Shown: positions 43,420-53,032 of the stretch, one piece after another | Layout: each line of letters begins with the position of its first letter | Position numbering within the stretch: position 1 is the first letter of the stretch | DNA from: Aphodosoma sp045126975 | Lineage (GTDB): Bacteria > Bacteroidota > Bacteroidia > Bacteroidales > Paludibacteraceae | Reading direction: 5' to 3' | Length of the DNA: 64,000 bases | NCBI GenBank assembly: GCA_045126975.1 | Contig: JBGVPL010000039.1 | Span: forward strand, 9,717 to 73,716 | The notes under the pieces: model-generated | The model's input: only the letters and a program-made list of their open reading frames with translations | The model's database searches: none | What the model was told of the DNA's origin: nothing | Position numbers and translations under genes: made by a program

Positions 43420-44775
43420 ATGAAAATTAAAAAAGCTTTGGGTATAATCCTCCTCCTGTTGATTGCCCTTGTAATGACTTACAAATTTGTAGACATTACA
43501 CCCGACAAAAATCTCGAGCCGGAAAAACAAGCTAAGAAAGTGCTTAAGTACGGACAATGTGTTGCATGTCACTCACATTCACCAGAATTGCCATTCTATG
43601 CCAATTGGCCAATAATTGGTAAAGTAGTAAAACAAGATGCAACTTTGGCTATACGCGAATTTGATGCCAATATTGTCATTGATGGTCTCAAAAATAATCA
43701 ACCTATTGACGAAGTTACTCTCAACAAATTAGAACACTCGTTCCAAAACGAAACTATGCCTCCAGTAAAATATTATGCTGTGCACTGGGGTTCGGTTATC
43801 AATAACAAAGAAAAAGAGATTGTACTCAATTGGATTAAACAATATCGCACTGAAAATCACTATAATGGTTTGGCTAATAGGGAATTTTCAAACGAACCTA
43901 TACAAGTAATTCCTGATTCTATTCCTGTAAACCCAGCAAAAGTGGAATTGGGTCGTTTACTCTACAATGATGTTCGCCTATCTGTCGATAACTCAATATC
44001 TTGCGCTTCTTGTCACGATCTCAGCAAAGGTGGTACTGACAACAAACCTTTCTCGGAAGGTGTAGGCGGACAATTTGGTGGAATCAATGCTCCTACAGTA
44101 TTTAATGCTACATTCAATTTCGTACAATTCTGGGATGGCCGCGCAGCTGACCTCGCTGCACAAGCAGCTGGTCCTCCAACCAATCCAGTGGAAATGGCTC
44201 ATAAAAATTGGCGCGATATAGAAAACATTCTCGCTGCTGACAAAAAATTTGCCAAAGCATTTACCATAGTATATCCTGACGGAATAACCGAAGCCAATAT
44301 ATGCAATGCTATTGCCGAATACGAAAAAACATTGATTACTCCTAATTCAGCATTCGACCGTTACCTTAAAGGAGATAAAGATGCTATGACAGCAGAACAA
44401 ATCGCTGGTTACGAATTATTTAAACAATATAGTTGTGCAACATGCCATGCCGGGATCAATCTTGGTGGAATTTCATATGAGTATATGGGATTACGCAAAG
44501 ATTATTTTGAAGATAGAGGCACTGCACTCACAGAAGAAGACTATGGTCGTGGCAAACAAGAGGAAGACACATTCTTCGACCACCGCTTCAAAACTCCAGG
44601 ACTTCGTAATGTCGCTCTAACAGCACCATATTTCCACGATGCAACACAAACTACTCTACTTGATGCCGTGAATGCAATGGTAAAATACCAAACAAAAAAA
44701 GATATTACTCCTGATGAATCAAAACAAATCGTAGAGTTTCTCAACACTCTAACTGGAGAAATACCTCAAAAATAG
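43420..44775 (+). CDS. Tri-haem cytochrome c peroxidase-like protein
   Basis: 451-residue periplasmic, membrane-anchored protein; hydrophobic segment ALGIILLLLIALVMTYKFV at the N-terminus. Three CxxCH haem sites are visible: CVACH near residue 47 in a haem-binding domain, CASCH near 193 and CATCH near 340 in the CcpA/MauG fold. FWDGRAADLAAQA, NPVEMA and FKTPGLRNVALTAPYFHDA are family motifs. It should reduce hydrogen peroxide using quinol- or cytochrome-derived electrons, as the tri-haem YhjA type. A bidirectional terminator follows. Confidence 0.93.
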   Translation: MKIKKALGIILLLLIALVMTYKFVDITPDKNLEPEKQAKKVLKYGQCVACHSHSPELPFYANWPIIGKVVKQDATLAIREFDANIVIDGLKNNQPIDEVTLNKLEHSFQNETMPPVKYYAVHWGSVINNKEKEIVLNWIKQYRTENHYNGLANREFSNEPIQVIPDSIPVNPAKVELGRLLYNDVRLSVDNSISCASCHDLSKGGTDNKPFSEGVGGQFGGINAPTVFNATFNFVQFWDGRAADLAAQAAGPPTNPVEMAHKNWRDIENILAADKKFAKAFTIVYPDGITEANICNAIAEYEKTLITPNSAFDRYLKGDKDAMTAEQIAGYELFKQYSCATCHAGINLGGISYEYMGLRKDYFEDRGTALTEEDYGRGKQEEDTFFDHRFKTPGLRNVALTAPYFHDATQTTLLDAVNAMVKYQTKKDITPDESKQIVEFLNTLTGEIPQK

Positions 44776-44790
44776 AAATGTTCTTACAAA

Positions 44791-44825
44791 AAAATAGGCT
44801 AATGCAAAATGCATTAGCCTATTTT
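44791..44825. terminator. Bidirectional terminator between the peroxidase gene and deoD
   Basis: AAAATAGGCTAATGC (44791-44805) is the exact inverse of 44811-44825, with A and T runs on the two sides. Confidence 0.93.
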
Positions 44826-44844
44826 TTTATCTACCTATCATAAT

Positions 44845-45558
44845 TTAATCAAGGAGTCCGAGTGCTACATCCATCATCTTAGTAAATGTGGTTTGACGTT
44901 CTTCAGGTGTCGTAATCTCACCAGTGAAAATACAATCCGAGATTGTACAAATAACCAAAGCACGTTTACCAGCACGAGCAGCATTGCAATAGAGAGCAGG
45001 TGCTTCCATTTCTACAGCAAGTACACCCATTTTTGCCCATTTCTCTGCCGATGGTGTATCTTCGTAAAATACATCGCTCGAATAGACGTTACCTACCATG
45101 TAACGATAACCAAATTCTTCAGCTTTTGTTGCTGCCTTACGAGCCAATTCGAAATCGGCAATAGGAGCAAATGTGCCAGGAAGACCATATTGTGAAGCAT
45201 AATTACTATTAGTACATGCACCCAATGCAATAACGATATCACCAATATGAAGGTCTTTGTGATATGCACCAGCCGAACCTACGCGCACAATGGTATCTAC
45301 GTCGTAGAAATTAAACAACTCGTATGTGTAAATACCAATAGAAGGAATACCCATACCATGACCCATAATTGATACACGATGACCTTTATAAGTACCTGTG
45401 TATCCAAGCATACCACGAACGCTATTAAATTGTACAGGATTTTCAAGATAGCGTTCAGCCATGAATTTAGCACGCAAAGGGTCGCCTGCCATGAAGACAG
45501 TTTTAGCGATTTCGCCATATTTTGCCCCAATATGAGGCGTTGGTGTTTGATGTTCCAT
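44845..45558 (-). CDS. deoD: Purine-nucleoside phosphorylase, DeoD type
   Basis: 237-residue hexameric phosphorylase that cleaves purine (deoxy)nucleosides. HIGAKYGEIAKTVFMAGDPLRAKF, GHGMGIPSIGIYTYELF, VRVGSAGAY, AVEMEAPALYCNAA and VICTISD are intact. Heptameric AT repeats lie upstream. It may be transcribed after the U32 peptidase gene. Confidence 0.96.
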   Translation of the reverse strand: MEHQTPTPHIGAKYGEIAKTVFMAGDPLRAKFMAERYLENPVQFNSVRGMLGYTGTYKGHRVSIMGHGMGIPSIGIYTYELFNFYDVDTIVRVGSAGAYHKDLHIGDIVIALGACTNSNYASQYGLPGTFAPIADFELARKAATKAEEFGYRYMVGNVYSSDVFYEDTPSAEKWAKMGVLAVEMEAPALYCNAARAGKRALVICTISDCIFTGEITTPEERQTTFTKMMDVALGLLD

Positions 45559-45564
45559 TATATT

Positions 45565-45645
45565 TAATTTAATGATTAATTATTAATTATTAGTATTTAG
45601 TAATTTACTCAAAACCCTACTCTCTTTCCCCTATACTCTAATCCT
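45565..45645. repeat. Heptanucleotide DNA between deoD and the U32 gene
   Basis: TTAATTA units and TTAGTAT/TTAGTAA units lie upstream of deoD. An ACTCTAATC-type stretch then runs into the U32 gene, whose last residues (R-I-R-V) and stop are encoded within it. Confidence 0.75.
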
Positions 45646-47472
45646 CAACTGTTTTATAATCATTTCGCAGTTGCGGCAATCAAATTCAAGGCGGAAGCGG
45701 TCATTACCATTTTGCAAATAGAGTTCTTTGATTTGTGATTTTGGATTCTCTTTTTTGCACCAACCAAGAGCATAACGAATGCAATGTTTTGTACGCATGA
45801 GTTCAACATCAGTTTGATGCTGCTCTTCAAAAGCTGGTTGTTTCACACAGCAACCATGTTGCTCGTAAAAGGCTTTTGCCTGCGAATTATAGATATTTGC
45901 ACGATAATCGAGATTAGTCGCTACAAATTGATGTATTGTAGGCTTGATTTCTATCAACGAACGCTTATATGATTGAGTGCGATTAAGTTCGTGAGCTTCG
46001 ACTAACTGACGTCGCCACTCGGCTATTTGCGATACAGGAATAAAATATGGTTCAGTGAGACAAGATAGGTCAATTTCTCTTGCTTCAAAAATTGTACCTC
46101 CTAATTTCGAAAGTTGCGTGCGCCAAGTATCAAGCATTTTTTCAGGATTATTAGCCAACTCACCCGACACCTCAACTTTGATTGAAGTTGATATGTTATC
46201 CGTATCTCCTACTGTAAGAAGTAGAGAGCAAGGAGTAGGGAGCAAGGATACTTTTAAAGTAATAGGTATTTTGCGTTCAGCGGTTTTGCCAGCTAATATG
46301 CGTTCAAAGGCAACATCGGAATTACGATAAACAAGTGTACCTTTTTCGATTTTAGGCATTTGTAGTGGCAACAAACGACCTGCCTCTACTCTATTGACAC
46401 GGAAACCTTCAAATTCGCCTGCTTTATTAAGGAAGCAAAGTCCATCACCATTGGCTATAACAGATTTAGTGTTAAGGCTTAAAGCATTGCGCCAAATATC
46501 TTTTACTTTGCCTATTGGTTCGCCCAAAGACTTAGGAGTGTCAAATGACCAAATGTCGCGCTTACGACCTTCGAGGAAATAGTCGGTTGCGCCACGATAG
46601 AAGGTCTTTTTAGGGTCAGGTTCGAAGAAGAATGTTGTTTTGCCCGATGAGGCAACACGACGAGGTGTACCTTCGAGGATTGCATCGAACTTGCGACGAT
46701 AATATGAAGTGATATTCTTCACATAATCAATATCTTTAAGACGACCTTCAATTTTGAAAGATGAGATACCTGCATCAATCATCTCTTGTATGTGACGCGA
46801 GGCATCAAAATCTTTTAGAGAGAGAAGATGTTTTTTCTTAACTAATACATTACCATCTTGGTCTATCAAGTCGTATGGCAAACGACACATCTGCGCACAA
46901 GCTCCACGATTGGCACTGCGACCTCGCATTGCCTCACTCATATAACATTGTCCACTATAAGATACACATAATGCACCATGAACAAAAGCTTCGAGTGCTA
47001 CGTTGGTTTGCTCAGCCATTTGACGCATAGTAGCTAAAGATGTTTCACGAGCAAGGACTACTTGTTCGAATCCACACTTCTCAAGAAACTTGACCTTATC
47101 AACAGTACGAGTATCGCACTGAGTGCTGGCATGAAGAGCAATAGGAGGTAAATCCATCTGCAACAGTGCCATATCTTGCACTATGAGAGCATCAACACCT
47201 GCGTTGTATAAATCATTGACCAAATGACGTGCTTGCTCTAATTCGTCGTCACGAAGAATTGTGTTGAGCGTAACATAGACACGAGCATAATACTTATGAG
47301 CATATTCGACCAAACAAGCTATATCCTCAACAGAATTGCCAGCCGCCACACGTGCACCGAATTGCGATGGTCCAATATACACCGCATCTGCACCATGGTT
47401 GATGGCAGCCATACCAACCTCAATATTTTTGGCTGGACTTAATAACTCTATTTTTGGATTTCGTATAACCAT
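45631..47472 (-). CDS. U32 family peptidase (RlhA/TrhP-like)
   Basis: 613-residue protein of the U32 family, whose Gram-negative members act in 23S or tRNA hydroxylation rather than as collagenases. Motifs are IELLSPAKNIEVGMAAINHGADAVYIG, the signature EAFVHGALCVSYSGQCYMSEAMRGRSANRGACAQMCR with its cysteine set, and FKIEGRLKD. A C-terminal DUF3656-like region follows, ending with further cysteines. At 46214-46246 a heptanucleotide array is translated in frame as LLPTPCSLLL. It follows ugd by 5 nt and may share its promoter. Confidence 0.9.
   Translation of the reverse strand: MVIRNPKIELLSPAKNIEVGMAAINHGADAVYIGPSQFGARVAAGNSVEDIACLVEYAHKYYARVYVTLNTILRDDELEQARHLVNDLYNAGVDALIVQDMALLQMDLPPIALHASTQCDTRTVDKVKFLEKCGFEQVVLARETSLATMRQMAEQTNVALEAFVHGALCVSYSGQCYMSEAMRGRSANRGACAQMCRLPYDLIDQDGNVLVKKKHLLSLKDFDASRHIQEMIDAGISSFKIEGRLKDIDYVKNITSYYRRKFDAILEGTPRRVASSGKTTFFFEPDPKKTFYRGATDYFLEGRKRDIWSFDTPKSLGEPIGKVKDIWRNALSLNTKSVIANGDGLCFLNKAGEFEGFRVNRVEAGRLLPLQMPKIEKGTLVYRNSDVAFERILAGKTAERKIPITLKVSLLPTPCSLLLTVGDTDNISTSIKVEVSGELANNPEKMLDTWRTQLSKLGGTIFEAREIDLSCLTEPYFIPVSQIAEWRRQLVEAHELNRTQSYKRSLIEIKPTIHQFVATNLDYRANIYNSQAKAFYEQHGCCVKQPAFEEQHQTDVELMRTKHCIRYALGWCKKENPKSQIKELYLQNGNDRFRLEFDCRNCEMIIKQLRIRV
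46214..46246 (-). repeat. Heptanucleotide array inside the U32 gene
   Basis: Read on -: CTTGCTC, CCTACTC, CTTGCTC, TCTACTT, CTTAC. The same class as the arrays at 6983-7014 and 35904-35945, but in frame within a coding sequence. Confidence 0.88.
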
Positions 47473-47477
47473 ATTAT

Positions 47478-48713
47478 TTAGTCACGTTTGAATATATCAC
47501 GTGTATAAACTTTATCTATTACATCATCAAGCACACAATCATAACGATTGGCTATAATTGAATTACTCATAGCCTTAAATTTATCCAAATCATTAACAAC
47601 AAGGCTACCAAAGAAAGTTGTGCCATCTTCAAGAGTAGGCTCGTATATAATAACCTTTGCACCTTTAGCTTTAACTCGTTTCATAACGCCTTGAATTGAA
47701 CTTTGACGGAAATTGTCGGAATTACTTTTCATCGTAAGGCGATAAACGCCTATAACGCATTCGCGCTCTTGCGCTGAATTATAACTATTGTTTGTATAAC
47801 TATAATAACCTGCCAATTCAAGAACTCGGTCAGAAATAAAATCTTTACGGGTACGGTTGCTATCAACGATGGCTTTCACGAGATTTTGAGGTACATCTTC
47901 ATAGTTAGCAAGCAACTGTTTAGTATCTTTAGGCAAACAATAACCGCCATAACCAAACGAAGGATTATTATAATGCGAACCTATACGAGGGTCGAGGCAT
48001 ACACCATCTATGATTTGTTGAGTATTCAAACCTTTGAGTTCAGCGTATGTATCAAGTTCATTAAAGAACGATACACGCAAAGCTAAATATGTATTAGCAA
48101 AGAGTTTAACTGCTTCTGCTTCAGTAAAACCCATGAAAAGAGTTTCGACATCTTGCTTTATAGCTCCCTCTTGCAATAATTTTGCAAACACCTCTGCACG
48201 CTCAACAAGATAAGGGTTTTCCATATCTGTGCCAACAATTATACGAGATGGGTAGAGATTGTCGTAGAGGGCTTTAGATTCGCGAAGAAACTCAGGAGAA
48301 AAAATAATTTTATCTGTATTATATTTTTCACGCACACTCGCAGTAAAACCAACAGGAATTGTTGATTTTATGACCATTATGGCTGAGGAATTATACTGCA
48401 TCACCAACTTAATAACAGTTTCGACAACTGAAGTATCGAAAAAGTTTTTCTGTGGGTCATAATTAGTTGGAGCTGCAATGACCACGAAGTCAGCATCTCG
48501 ATAAGCCTTCTCTGCATCTAAAGTAGCCGTTAAATTCAAATCTTTTTCAGCAAAAAACTGCTCGATATATTCGTCTTGAATAGGCGATATACGCTTATTA
48601 ACCAAATCAACACGTTCAGACACAATATCTACCGCCACAACTTGATTATGTTGTGCCAATAATGTCGCGATAGATAACCCTACATAACCAGTACCAGCTA
48701 CTGCTATTTTCAT
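47478..48713 (-). CDS. ugd: UDP-glucose 6-dehydrogenase
   Basis: Oxidises UDP-glucose to UDP-glucuronate for surface polysaccharides; 411 residues. KIAVAGTGYVGLSIATLLAQ is the NAD site; VIKSTIPVG, FSPEFLRE, LFANTYLALRVSFFNELD and the catalytic cysteine in SFGYGGYCLPKD follow. It has its own promoter (48736-48766) behind the terminator of the capsule operon, so it is probably expressed independently, with the U32 gene as a passenger. Confidence 0.95.
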   Translation of the reverse strand: MKIAVAGTGYVGLSIATLLAQHNQVVAVDIVSERVDLVNKRISPIQDEYIEQFFAEKDLNLTATLDAEKAYRDADFVVIAAPTNYDPQKNFFDTSVVETVIKLVMQYNSSAIMVIKSTIPVGFTASVREKYNTDKIIFSPEFLRESKALYDNLYPSRIIVGTDMENPYLVERAEVFAKLLQEGAIKQDVETLFMGFTEAEAVKLFANTYLALRVSFFNELDTYAELKGLNTQQIIDGVCLDPRIGSHYNNPSFGYGGYCLPKDTKQLLANYEDVPQNLVKAIVDSNRTRKDFISDRVLELAGYYSYTNNSYNSAQERECVIGVYRLTMKSNSDNFRQSSIQGVMKRVKAKGAKVIIYEPTLEDGTTFFGSLVVNDLDKFKAMSNSIIANRYDCVLDDVIDKVYTRDIFKRD

Positions 48714-48735
48714 AATGATTACAAGTTTATTTACG

Positions 48736-48766
48736 CAAAGTTACAAATAATTTCGTATATAACAAA
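48736..48766 (-). promoter_or_regulatory. ugd promoter
   Basis: On -, -7 box TAACTTTG (48736-48743) with TTTG (48763-48766) 19 bp upstream. The -33 element lies in the T-tract of the upstream terminator. Confidence 0.82.
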
Positions 48767-48801
48767 AAAATCGCATCAAGAATAATTTTCTCAATGCGAT
48801 T
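48763..48801 (-). terminator. Terminator of the polysaccharide operon
   Basis: AATCGCAT (48769-48776) pairs with ATGCGATT (48794-48801); on - a T-run follows (48764-48770). Confidence 0.82.
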
Positions 48802-48812
48802 AAATTCATTAT

Positions 48813-49946
48813 TTATTTATAATTTTTGATAACGTCCACAACTCGACGAATGTCATCATCAGCACACATTGGACCAGAAGGGAGACATAATCCATCATTA
48901 AACAACGCTTCACTAACACCATTAACATACATAGGCACGTTGGCAAACACTGGTTGAAGATGCATTGGTTTCCAAAGTGGACGAGTCTCTATCTGATTTT
49001 CATCCATACGAATACGTAAATCTTCACGGTCGAAACCTGTTTTTTTAGAATCAATAAGAATACAAGTCAACCAAAAGTTAGAGTTATATTCGTCGGATGG
49101 ACGTTGCATAACAGTAATACCTTCAACGTCTTTTAATAATTCAATATATAATTGATGAACTCGACGACGATGCTCAACATGTTCATCTAATACGTACATC
49201 TGACCACGACCTATACCTGCACAAATATTACTCATACGATAGTTATACCCTATCTCTTCATGTTGATAATGAGGTGCATTTTCACGAGCTTGAGTTGCAT
49301 AAAACATTACACGTTTTTTAGCCTCATCAGTTGGAGTAACCAATGCCCCACCGCCCGAAGTTGTAATCATTTTGTTGCCATTGAACGACAATACACCATA
49401 CTCGCCAAATGTACCACAACATTGACCTTTATAAGTAGAGCCTAATGCTTCTGCTGCATCTTCGAGCACAGGAATACCATAACGATTGGCAATCGCCATA
49501 ATCTCATCCATCTTAGCAGGCATACCATATAAATGCACAGGGATGATTGCTTTAGGATATTTTCCTGTTTTTGCTTTACGGTCGATAATCGCTTCTTCAA
49601 GGAGTTGAGGATCCATATTCCAAGTATCACGCTCACTATCGATAAAGACAGGAGTTGCACCTAAATAGGTGATAGGATTAGCCGATGCAGCAAACGTAAA
49701 GCTCTGGCATATAACTTCTTCGCCAGCTTTCACACCAAGCATGATGAGCGCAAGGTGCAAAGCCGCAGTACCTGCAGAAAGAGCCACGACATGTTTGTTT
49801 TGACCAACATATTGCTCCAAATCAGCCTCAAAACCATTTACATTTGGACCTAAAGGTACTACCCAATTAGTATCAAAAGCCTCCTTAATAAAATCCATTT
49901 CGCGACCCGACATGTGAGCCAACGAAAGCCATATTTTTTTATTCAT
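48813..49946 (-). CDS. DegT/DnrJ/EryC1/StrS sugar aminotransferase
   Basis: 377-residue PLP aminotransferase of the sensory-box family that aminates a 4-keto sugar nucleotide. LSAGTAALHLALIMLGV, LEDAAEALGSTYKG, VLSFNGNKMITTSGGG with the PLP lysine, and GYNYRMSNICAGIGRGQ are family motifs. With the adjoining phosphoglycosyl transferase this is the last pair of the operon, an arrangement I recall from Bacteroides capsule loci (WcfR-WcfS). The product is probably an amino-trideoxyhexose such as AADGal or bacillosamine precursor. No adjacent matching 4,6-dehydratase is dedicated to it except fnlA-type. Confidence 0.9.
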   Translation of the reverse strand: MNKKIWLSLAHMSGREMDFIKEAFDTNWVVPLGPNVNGFEADLEQYVGQNKHVVALSAGTAALHLALIMLGVKAGEEVICQSFTFAASANPITYLGATPVFIDSERDTWNMDPQLLEEAIIDRKAKTGKYPKAIIPVHLYGMPAKMDEIMAIANRYGIPVLEDAAEALGSTYKGQCCGTFGEYGVLSFNGNKMITTSGGGALVTPTDEAKKRVMFYATQARENAPHYQHEEIGYNYRMSNICAGIGRGQMYVLDEHVEHRRRVHQLYIELLKDVEGITVMQRPSDEYNSNFWLTCILIDSKKTGFDREDLRIRMDENQIETRPLWKPMHLQPVFANVPMYVNGVSEALFNDGLCLPSGPMCADDDIRRVVDVIKNYK

Positions 49947-49958
49947 AATTTACTAATT

Positions 49959-50567
49959 TTAATTTGTTCCATCAAAAGTTTCAGCAGTAGCAATTCCTTC
50001 GCCCGAAATACCTTCACGTACAAACACTTTTTTTATAGTTAAAAATAATATTTTCACATCCAGCCAAAATGAAATATTATCTACATACCATACATCATAT
50101 TCAAATTTTTTAGTATGCGTAATAGTATTGCGTCCATTAATCTGAGCCCAACCAGTAATACCTGGACGCACTTTATGACGACGCATTTGTTCTTTAGAAT
50201 AAAGTGGTAAATACTTGACTAACAAAGGACGAGGCCCCACAAAACTCATATCTCCTTTAAGGACATTAAACAATTGTGGTAACTCATCAATAGAAAGAGA
50301 ACGAACAATCTTACCTATTTTAGTCAAACGTTGAGCATCAGGCAAAAGTTTACCATCAGCATCACGCTCATCAGTCATTGTTTTATACTTCACAACCTTG
50401 AAAATCTTTGCATCTTTACCCGGACGCTCTTGAGTAAAAAAGGCACCTGCACCTTTATTTGCAAAATGCAAAAATATAGTTATTACCAATAATATTGGCG
50501 ACAAAATAAGTAAAGCCACAAAAGCAATACAAAAATCCAATATACGTTTTATTCCGTTTTTATACAT
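49959..50567 (-). CDS. Initiating sugar-phosphate transferase (PglC/WcfS type)
   Basis: 202-residue monotopic phosphoglycosyl transferase that starts repeat-unit assembly on undecaprenyl phosphate. One hydrophobic re-entrant helix at the N-terminus (FCIAFVALLILSPILLVITIFL) is followed by the catalytic core with FTQERPGKDAKIFKVVKYKTM, DELPQLFNVLKGDMSFVGPRPLL and RPGITGWAQINGRN. It is the small PglC class, without the four extra helices of WcaJ. Confidence 0.94.
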   Translation of the reverse strand: MYKNGIKRILDFCIAFVALLILSPILLVITIFLHFANKGAGAFFTQERPGKDAKIFKVVKYKTMTDERDADGKLLPDAQRLTKIGKIVRSLSIDELPQLFNVLKGDMSFVGPRPLLVKYLPLYSKEQMRRHKVRPGITGWAQINGRNTITHTKKFEYDVWYVDNISFWLDVKILFLTIKKVFVREGISGEGIATAETFDGTN

Positions 50568-50568
50568 C

Positions 50569-51777
50569 TCAAAAATGTTTTAATATAGTATCATACGAAA
50601 CTTCTACACTAAAATTTTTTTTCATATAAGTATACCCACACTCTCCCATTTGAATTCTTTTTTCTGATGAAGATAACATTTTATCTAAATTATTATTAAA
50701 AGAGACTATATCTCCACTTTCAGAAAAATAACCATAACCATTTTGTTCTGCATCAATACCAATATCCGTATTTTTATCTGTAGCAACCAAAATTGGCATT
50801 TTATTACTTAAATAAGATAATAGTCTAGATGGATAATTTGGTATTGTAAAACGTTTATCTAATAAAATTAATCCAATATCACAACTTGCAGCTAATTGTT
50901 CGTAATCAACTTTAGGTAAATTTTTAAACAACAAAGAATTTGTTGGTTTGTTAAATTCAAACCATTCATATAATTTACCATACTCAGTACCTGCACCAAC
51001 AATTAAGAAAAAACAATCATTCCTAAATTTATTAACATCTAAGATATTAATTAAAAAATCTATTCCTTGAGGTTTTCCTAAATTACCACCATAAATTATA
51101 ATAGGCTTGTCAATTGGCAAATTATATTTTCTTCTTATTTCAGATTTATTTATAATAAAATTATGATCTCCAATATCAAAAGATAAACTATTAGGATTAA
51201 TTTCTGTTTTAGAAGCATCAACAAAAGCATTATGTTTTAATAAATAATCTACATTTGCTTGTGACATGCATCCAATATAATCAGAAATTACATACAATTG
51301 TTTCTCTTTTTTCCTAAAAAATTTATAAATAAAACTTCTATTAGAAAACATTTGTAAATCAACTGCATTCTGCGGAAATATATCCTTAAGTAACAAATAT
51401 GATATTGAATTCTTATTTCTTTTTTTTAATTTTTGTATTACACTATTAAATGTAATAGGCGGTGTAGAATATAAAATCAAATCAAAAACTATATTACCCA
51501 AATATTTATCAATAGCTTTACCATATTGATATTCTAATAATAATTGACCAATACCCTTTTCTATTGCATTGGTCTTTTGTAAATTCAAAGCTTCTACTCC
51601 TAAAATAAAAATACCATCTTTACAATTAAGATTAGTTTTCTTCTTAAATTGACGTTCCAATGGTGTCACAACATAAACATTATGCCCTTCATCTCTAAAT
51701 TTACGCAATAAATCAGTATAAATGCCTTTAGCATTAATATCAACAATACGAGCTATAGTAAGAAAAATAACATTCAT
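50569..51777 (-). CDS. Glycosyltransferase family 4 protein
   Basis: 402-residue GT-B glycosyltransferase. N-terminal MNVIFLTIARIVDINAKGIYTDLLRKF, and the acceptor-donor region GGNLGKPQGIDFLINIL, FFLIVGAGTEYGKL and SRLLSYLSNKMPILVATD typical of the WcaI/colanic-type GT4. ATG 51777 is preferred; an upstream TTG would overlap fnlC. Donor sugar unknown, possibly UDP-L-FucNAc since fnlC is directly upstream in the operon. Confidence 0.87.
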   Translation of the reverse strand: MNVIFLTIARIVDINAKGIYTDLLRKFRDEGHNVYVVTPLERQFKKKTNLNCKDGIFILGVEALNLQKTNAIEKGIGQLLLEYQYGKAIDKYLGNIVFDLILYSTPPITFNSVIQKLKKRNKNSISYLLLKDIFPQNAVDLQMFSNRSFIYKFFRKKEKQLYVISDYIGCMSQANVDYLLKHNAFVDASKTEINPNSLSFDIGDHNFIINKSEIRRKYNLPIDKPIIIYGGNLGKPQGIDFLINILDVNKFRNDCFFLIVGAGTEYGKLYEWFEFNKPTNSLLFKNLPKVDYEQLAASCDIGLILLDKRFTIPNYPSRLLSYLSNKMPILVATDKNTDIGIDAEQNGYGYFSESGDIVSFNNNLDKMLSSSEKRIQMGECGYTYMKKNFSVEVSYDTILKHF

Positions 51778-51782
51778 AATTT

Positions 51783-52958
51783 TTACTTTCTCCAAACCAT
51801 TTTGTTTACTATACCTGTATAACTTTGGATAAGTTTCACTACCTTAGTCGAAACTATTTCATCTGTATAATTTGGCACTGGCAATCCGTTGTCGCCATTT
51901 TTCACCATCTCTACTGCTGTATCTACTGCTTGCAATAATGAGTATTCATCAATACCGGCCAACACGAAACAGCCTTTATCCAACGCCTCTGGTCGCTCGG
52001 TCGATGTACGGATACATACTGCTGGGAACGAATGTCCTACCGATGTGAAGAACGACGACTCTTCTGGCAATGTACCTGAATCCGACACTACAGCGAATGC
52101 ATTCATCTGCAAGCAGTTGTAGTCATGAAAACCGAGCGGTTCGTGTTGTATCACTCGCTTGTCAAGCTCGAATCCCGATGCTGCCAAACGGTTGCGTGAG
52201 CGTGGATGGCACGAATACAATATCGGCATATCATATTTCTCTGCCATGCGATTAATAGCTGTGAATAGCGATGTAAAATTCTTTTCTGTATCGATATTCT
52301 CCTCACGGTGAGCCGAGAGCAAAATATAACGCCCTTTTTCCAAACCTAATCGTGCGTGTATATCACTTGTTTCAATCTCTGACAAGTTCTCGTGCAACAC
52401 CTCTGCCATCGGACTGCCTGTAACGTATGTGCGTTGTGGCGCCACACTACTTGCATTCAAATAGCGACGTGCATGCTCCGAGTAACACATATTTACGTCA
52501 GAAATAATATCCACGATACGACGGTTTGTCTCCTCTGGCAAACACTCATCGAAACAACGGTTACCTGCCTCCATGTGGAAAATAGGAATATGTAAACGCT
52601 TCGCACCAATCACCGACAAGCACGAGTTTGTGTCTCCCAACACCAACACAGCATCTGGTTTGATTTGCACCATAAGTTTGTATGACGAGTGGATGATGTT
52701 ACCCATAGTAGCACCAAGGTCGTCACCTACTGCATCAAGATATACCTCAGGATCTTTGAGTTTAAGGTCTTTGAAAAATACGCCATTAAGGTTATAGTCG
52801 TAGTTCTGACCTGTATGTGCCAAAATACAATCGAAATATTTACGACATTTGTTTATCACTGCTGCCAAACGTATAATCTCTGGGCGCGTACCAACGATGA
52901 TGAGCAACTTCAATTTGCCATCATTACGGAATTTTACTTCACTATAATCTGTTTTCAT
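51783..52958 (-). CDS. fnlC: UDP-N-acetylglucosamine 2-epimerase family protein, FnlC/WbjD type
   Basis: 391-residue non-hydrolysing 2-epimerase, LLIIVGTRPEIIRLAAVI at the N-terminus, then LVLGDTNSCLSVIGAKR, HMEAGNRCFDECLPEETNRRIVD, SAHREENID and VSDSGTLPEESSF. By itself it could be a WecB, but fnlB and fnlA lie just upstream in transcription order, so the third step to UDP-N-acetyl-L-fucosamine is the better call. It is separated from fnlB by an inserted ATPase gene. Confidence 0.9.
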   Translation of the reverse strand: MKTDYSEVKFRNDGKLKLLIIVGTRPEIIRLAAVINKCRKYFDCILAHTGQNYDYNLNGVFFKDLKLKDPEVYLDAVGDDLGATMGNIIHSSYKLMVQIKPDAVLVLGDTNSCLSVIGAKRLHIPIFHMEAGNRCFDECLPEETNRRIVDIISDVNMCYSEHARRYLNASSVAPQRTYVTGSPMAEVLHENLSEIETSDIHARLGLEKGRYILLSAHREENIDTEKNFTSLFTAINRMAEKYDMPILYSCHPRSRNRLAASGFELDKRVIQHEPLGFHDYNCLQMNAFAVVSDSGTLPEESSFFTSVGHSFPAVCIRTSTERPEALDKGCFVLAGIDEYSLLQAVDTAVEMVKNGDNGLPVPNYTDEIVSTKVVKLIQSYTGIVNKMVWRK

Positions 52959-52967
52959 AATTTTTTT

Positions 52968-53002
52968 GTCGATAGTCGAAGGTCGAAGGTCGAAAGACTT
53001 TT
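52968..53002. repeat. GTCGAAG/GACTTTT array, copy right of fnlC start
   Basis: GTCGATA, GTCGAAG, GTCGAAG, GTCGAAA, GACTTTT. The same composite order, GTCnAtn units followed by GACTTTw units, recurs in the same orientation at 54503-54586 on the other side of the ATPase gene. Confidence 0.92.
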
Positions 53003-53032
53003 AACTTGCGACTTTAAAATTAATATTCAAAA

